Notes under the pieces: generated by a model
Told to the model about the DNA's origin: nothing
The model's database searches: none
What the model saw: the letters and a program-made list of their open reading frames with translations, nothing else
Program-made: the position numbers and the translations under genes
Shown: positions 61,444 to 64,000 of the stretch, piece by piece
Layout of the letters: the number at the start of each line of letters is the position of its first letter
How positions within the stretch are numbered: position 1 is the first letter of the stretch
Origin: Sunxiuqinia elliptica
GTDB lineage: Bacteria; Bacteroidota; Bacteroidia; Bacteroidales; Prolixibacteraceae
Assembly: GCF_900113005.1 (NCBI RefSeq)
Contig: NZ_FONW01000001.1
Coordinates: 1,096,753-1,160,752, forward strand
Length of the DNA: 64,000 bases
Reading direction: 5' to 3'

Positions 61444-62601
61444 TCAAGGTGTTTTTGTAATTACAGTTGTTGGATCTGGTGCGCCAGCGTCTGGTGTTGC
61501 ATGGTCAATTTGAGGACGTGGAGTAACGGTATGTTCTGCAAAGTCAGCTTGGTCTGCAGCATCAGTTGCTGTCGTACAGTCATCGTCTTCCATATCCCAG
61601 ATTCCGGTTTGGTTGTTGTCTTGAGCATCAACAGCAAGGGCAAATATATTGTCTGTTAAAGACTCTTCTGTGTTATTTGAAATAACGACCTTAACAAATA
61701 AGGACACACCCGAAACAACCAGAGCAGGGTCGCTGGATGTAAATTGGACACCTGTGGCCCAGTCTGTACCTACGCTTGTTGCATCCCAGTTTGCAGTTGC
61801 AGCAACATTGGTCCCGGCTTTGGCGTCAGCTAATGACGGATGAAGGGTAACAACAGCTGTCTGTGTTCCCACTAGTCCACTGATCAGATGGAAAGTTGGT
61901 GTAAAATCGGTAACAAAGTTTGCTGCAGCCACTTCAAAATAGAGGATGTCTTTACCATAATTGACATCAATTTCTTTAGTCGTACTGTTATAGGTGGCGC
62001 TTCGTACAATGTCTACACATTGAGAGAATGCTGCATCCCAGCCAAGTGTTGAATTAACTGTATCAACATTGGCAATGTCAATGGTAAAGTTGAACTTAGG
62101 ATTGATTTCGTATACTTGGATATTGTCTGCACAGTTCGTTCCTGTGGCGTATCCAACAACAAATGTTGGAGAAGGATCTGTTCCTGGAGTTCCTTGGTAT
62201 AGTGTATTGGCTAAGACTTCAGGGGACCACGTGATGTCAATACTATTAGCTCCAGCTGTTGCTGTACCGTAATTCGTTCCTACGTTTAATAGGTCGCCAG
62301 AGGCTGTTGTTAGCATGTTTGCTGTATTGAGACCTGTGGCATTGATAAACTCAGGATCTTTAGTAACAAACCAAGTCCATTCATCTGCAGTTTCTGCTCC
62401 TGATGATCCATCCATGGTATAAGTATAGGATTGTCCCGGATATGGATGTAGTGGTTCAGAGCCTGCGACACAGCTTAGTGCTGGGATTGGTTGGGAGGCT
62501 GTAATTGCTTGATTAAGGACAGTCGCTTGTCCAAAAACAGAATAACTACCGGCAAAGATAGCCAGTACGAATAATGTCAGAGTTAAAATTTGCTTTTTCA
62601 T
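61444..62601 (-). CDS. Exported modular surface protein of the adhesin cluster
   Basis: A 385-residue exported protein (signal peptide ending VFGQ, about 25). The first part resembles a PKD-like module (HPYPGQSYTYTMDGSSG, DEWTWFVTKDPEFIN, NSIDITWSPEVLANT) like that of the 230-residue neighbour; the middle has long beta-rich stretches (ILYFEVAAANFVTDFTPTFH). It ends FAEHTVTPRPQIDHATPDAG followed by a Pro/Asp/Thr tail with no sorting domain. The phrase VTPRPxI also ends the next upstream gene and recurs between repeats of the giant adhesin (NPRPGL). It is Thr/Asp rich and acidic. Function unknown. Confidence 0.75.
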   Translation of the reverse strand: MKKQILTLTLFVLAIFAGSYSVFGQATVLNQAITASQPIPALSCVAGSEPLHPYPGQSYTYTMDGSSGAETADEWTWFVTKDPEFINATGLNTANMLTTASGDLLNVGTNYGTATAGANSIDITWSPEVLANTLYQGTPGTDPSPTFVVGYATGTNCADNIQVYEINPKFNFTIDIANVDTVNSTLGWDAAFSQCVDIVRSATYNSTTKEIDVNYGKDILYFEVAAANFVTDFTPTFHLISGLVGTQTAVVTLHPSLADAKAGTNVAATANWDATSVGTDWATGVQFTSSDPALVVSGVSLFVKVVISNNTEESLTDNIFALAVDAQDNNQTGIWDMEDDDCTTATDAADQADFAEHTVTPRPQIDHATPDAGAPDPTTVITKTP

Positions 62602-62865
62602 AATTGTAGATTTTTAAATGAATAAATGCTTGTTTTTTAAAAGTTTGTTTTAGTTTTTTTGCTGCCTGTGCAGCATCAAAATCGGGTGATTATTGGTTCC
62701 TGATTTTTCAGTAGGGCTACTAAAAGCCGATTCGCTTGTTCCGTGCATTGGCATTGGTTTTAAGAAGCAGCGATGCTTCATATCTTTGTTTTTTCTTTTT
62801 TTTAAGGGAGACGATTTAAATGGTCCTAAAAAAATCGAACTCCCATTTTTCATAGGCAATAATTT
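62602..62865 (-). other. Gap between two surface protein genes with small hairpins
   Basis: 264 bases with no supported gene. Short perfect hairpins occur at 62660-62675 (TGCTGC/GCAGCA) and near 62762-62777 (GAAGC/GCTTC), separated by T-rich stretches. A TTG- or ATG-started 67-69 codon frame here is not called. Confidence 0.3.
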
Positions 62866-64000
62866 TTAGTTCATTTTTATAATATTAGGTCTTGGTGTTA
62901 TCGTGATGGTTGTTTGTTTTGGCGCCGATTCGTTGCCGTTACAGTCTTCCACCCAGTAGGTAATGGTGTGAACGATGTTGGTAAAATTGACACCATCTCC
63001 AGGGAATTTAATATCACTAGTGTAGGTCGATAGTTGACCTGTTCCAGTGAGGCTCGGTTGCGTTATCATGTTGTGTGGTGGGACTGGATCAGGCGTTGGT
63101 GAAAAATCAATTTGCCAACGCACAGAGTAATCACAATCCGGTGCACAATTATCTGTTACTGTTGTTAAGTCCAAGTCCAACGAGGTACTGCCTGCTTCAA
63201 ATAGGAAGTAGTCCGGTCGAGTTGGGTTAATATCGATTGTAGGGGGGTAGTAAATTGCTTCTGATAGCGCTTCTACGCATTCTTCTATTGGGTTTAGACT
63301 GGTGATTACTGGTTCCTGCCCGTCTGTAATCGTAATCGTTTGAGTACACTCGTCATAGCCTGAAATATTATCTGCCCGCCAGGTAATGGTTGTTATGCCT
63401 AGTTGAAATTCATAGTTTCCAATAGGCGTAGGGGATGGATCAGGTGCGTTACCGGTGCTGCTGCCAGTCTGAGTCGTTCCATCCGGGTTCGTAATGGTCC
63501 AGGTCCAACTAATTGGCGGAGTCCCGGTATTAAGAGTTGGAATGCCCGGATCAAAAGTCGCTGAGCAAACATCAGCGTCGGTTGTTCTTGTAATATCATC
63601 AGCACAAGTAATTTCAGGGGCTCCCAAAACAGTGACCGTGAAAGAACAGTTTTTTGTATTCTCATTGGTATCGGTCACTGTGTAGGTGATTCTTGTTGTC
63701 CCTAGGTAAAAGAGGTTTGGGTTGGGATAAACACCTGTTCCTGTAAGCTCACTTACATCGTATTGTGTTTCATATCCAGTTGGTGGAACCAATTCCCATG
63801 TAAGAACAGGGTCGGGGCAATTGTCTCCCCAGGTCGGAGGATCCAACGAAACATTGGAGTTGTAGGTTTTGTCGTATTCGGCCTGAACAACAATATTCTC
63901 AGGACATTCAAGCTGTGGAAGGAGATCGTTAACCGTAATGGTTTGCTCACAGGTGGTTACATTGCCTGAAGCATCGGTAATGGTCCAGGTAACTGTTGTT
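62866..64000 (-). CDS. HYR-domain modular surface protein, partial at right edge
   Basis: The last 378 codons of a larger gene; the frame is open to the window edge, beyond the Leu (TTG) codon at 63844-63846 that might be mistaken for a start. The upstream residues read TVTWTITDASGNVTTCEQT, the HYR (hyalin repeat) signature, followed by another full unit ending TYTVTDTNENTKNCSFTVTV, then ITWRADNISGYDECTQTITI and ITYWVEDCNGNESAPKQTTI. HYR units are Ig-like, Cys-paired adhesion modules common in T9SS substrates. The protein ends ITPRPNIIKMN with no sorting domain. It is first in the visible adhesin cluster. Confidence 0.8.
   Translation of the reverse strand, partial: TTVTWTITDASGNVTTCEQTITVNDLLPQLECPENIVVQAEYDKTYNSNVSLDPPTWGDNCPDPVLTWELVPPTGYETQYDVSELTGTGVYPNPNLFYLGTTRITYTVTDTNENTKNCSFTVTVLGAPEITCADDITRTTDADVCSATFDPGIPTLNTGTPPISWTWTITNPDGTTQTGSSTGNAPDPSPTPIGNYEFQLGITTITWRADNISGYDECTQTITITDGQEPVITSLNPIEECVEALSEAIYYPPTIDINPTRPDYFLFEAGSTSLDLDLTTVTDNCAPDCDYSVRWQIDFSPTPDPVPPHNMITQPSLTGTGQLSTYTSDIKFPGDGVNFTNIVHTITYWVEDCNGNESAPKQTTITITPRPNIIKMN

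Noticed and set aside
62650..62859. A 69-codon frame between two surface protein genes
   Set aside because: Its first usual start is internal, it has low-complexity basic content and no signal peptide, and it contains small hairpins.
62866..63846. Complete 326-residue protein starting at 63846
   Set aside because: The first codon is an internal TTG and the frame remains open with HYR-like sequence to the window edge.
1..64000. CRISPR arrays, insertion sequences or prophage
   Set aside because: No regularly spaced short direct repeats, transposase, integrase or phage structural genes were seen; the only large repeats are coding repeats in the adhesin.

Overview
The window comes from a Bacteroidota chromosome of moderate to low GC. 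Evidence: two SusC/SusD pairs, an ECF sigma/FecR pair, Bacteroidota-type promoters (TAnnTTTG at -7), a type IX secretion (T9SS) adhesin cluster with PorP/SprF and a type B sorting domain, and a carotenoid cluster of Bacteroidota type. Environmental Marinilabiliales/Prolixibacteraceae are a reasonable guess, but the order is inference only. No transposase, phage gene, CRISPR array or rRNA was found. There is one tRNA (Gln).

Region by region: (1) 1-519, minus: the start of an MBL-fold hydrolase preceded by a NifX/COG1433-like protein. (2) 776-4584, minus: a probable metal-related operon with a TonB receptor, two small His-rich proteins ending in LR(G/A)PPA, and a DUF4625 lipoprotein. (3) 4838-24352, plus: a ROK regulator, SusC/SusD, a GH16 lipoprotein and a long catabolic operon (GHL10, phosphoesterase, HGSNAT-like membrane protein, sodium symporter, two SGNH esterases, DUF4434, AGE-family epimerase, FAD oxidoreductase). 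It looks like a polysaccharide utilisation locus for an O-acetylated glycan, but the substrate cannot be named. (4) 24570-28591: orphan membrane proteins, tRNA-Gln, a HEAT-like protein and YhcH. (5) 28601-36916: carotenoid genes in two divergent arms, crtI-crtB-lycopene cyclase on minus and crtD-cruF-crtW-acyltransferase-glycosyltransferase-TPR on plus. The set predicts an acylated glycoside of a 4-keto, 1'-hydroxy monocyclic carotenoid (deoxyflexixanthin type). (6) 36928-42328, minus: SRPBCC/GyrI protein, heme-type TonB receptor, glycosyltransferase and LpxH-like phosphoesterase. (7) 42676-49450, plus: ECF sigma, FecR, STN-SusC and SusD, a trans-envelope signalling uptake unit with no enzymes attached. 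(8) 49451-50955: a multi-hairpin intergenic region that may encode a structured RNA, then a cyclophilin lipoprotein and thiol peroxidase. (9) 51060-64000, minus: PorP/SprF, a 2594-residue repeat adhesin with a T9SS type B domain, and three smaller modular surface proteins, the last of which runs off the window.

The strongest candidates for something undescribed are the rod-like RNA candidate at 49531-49669, the alternating AAACC/GGTTT hairpins between fecR and susC (44583-44628), the modular adhesin cluster whose upstream members lack a visible sorting domain, and the twin small proteins around the TonB receptor. All RNA structures were found by eye; no folding or database search was run.
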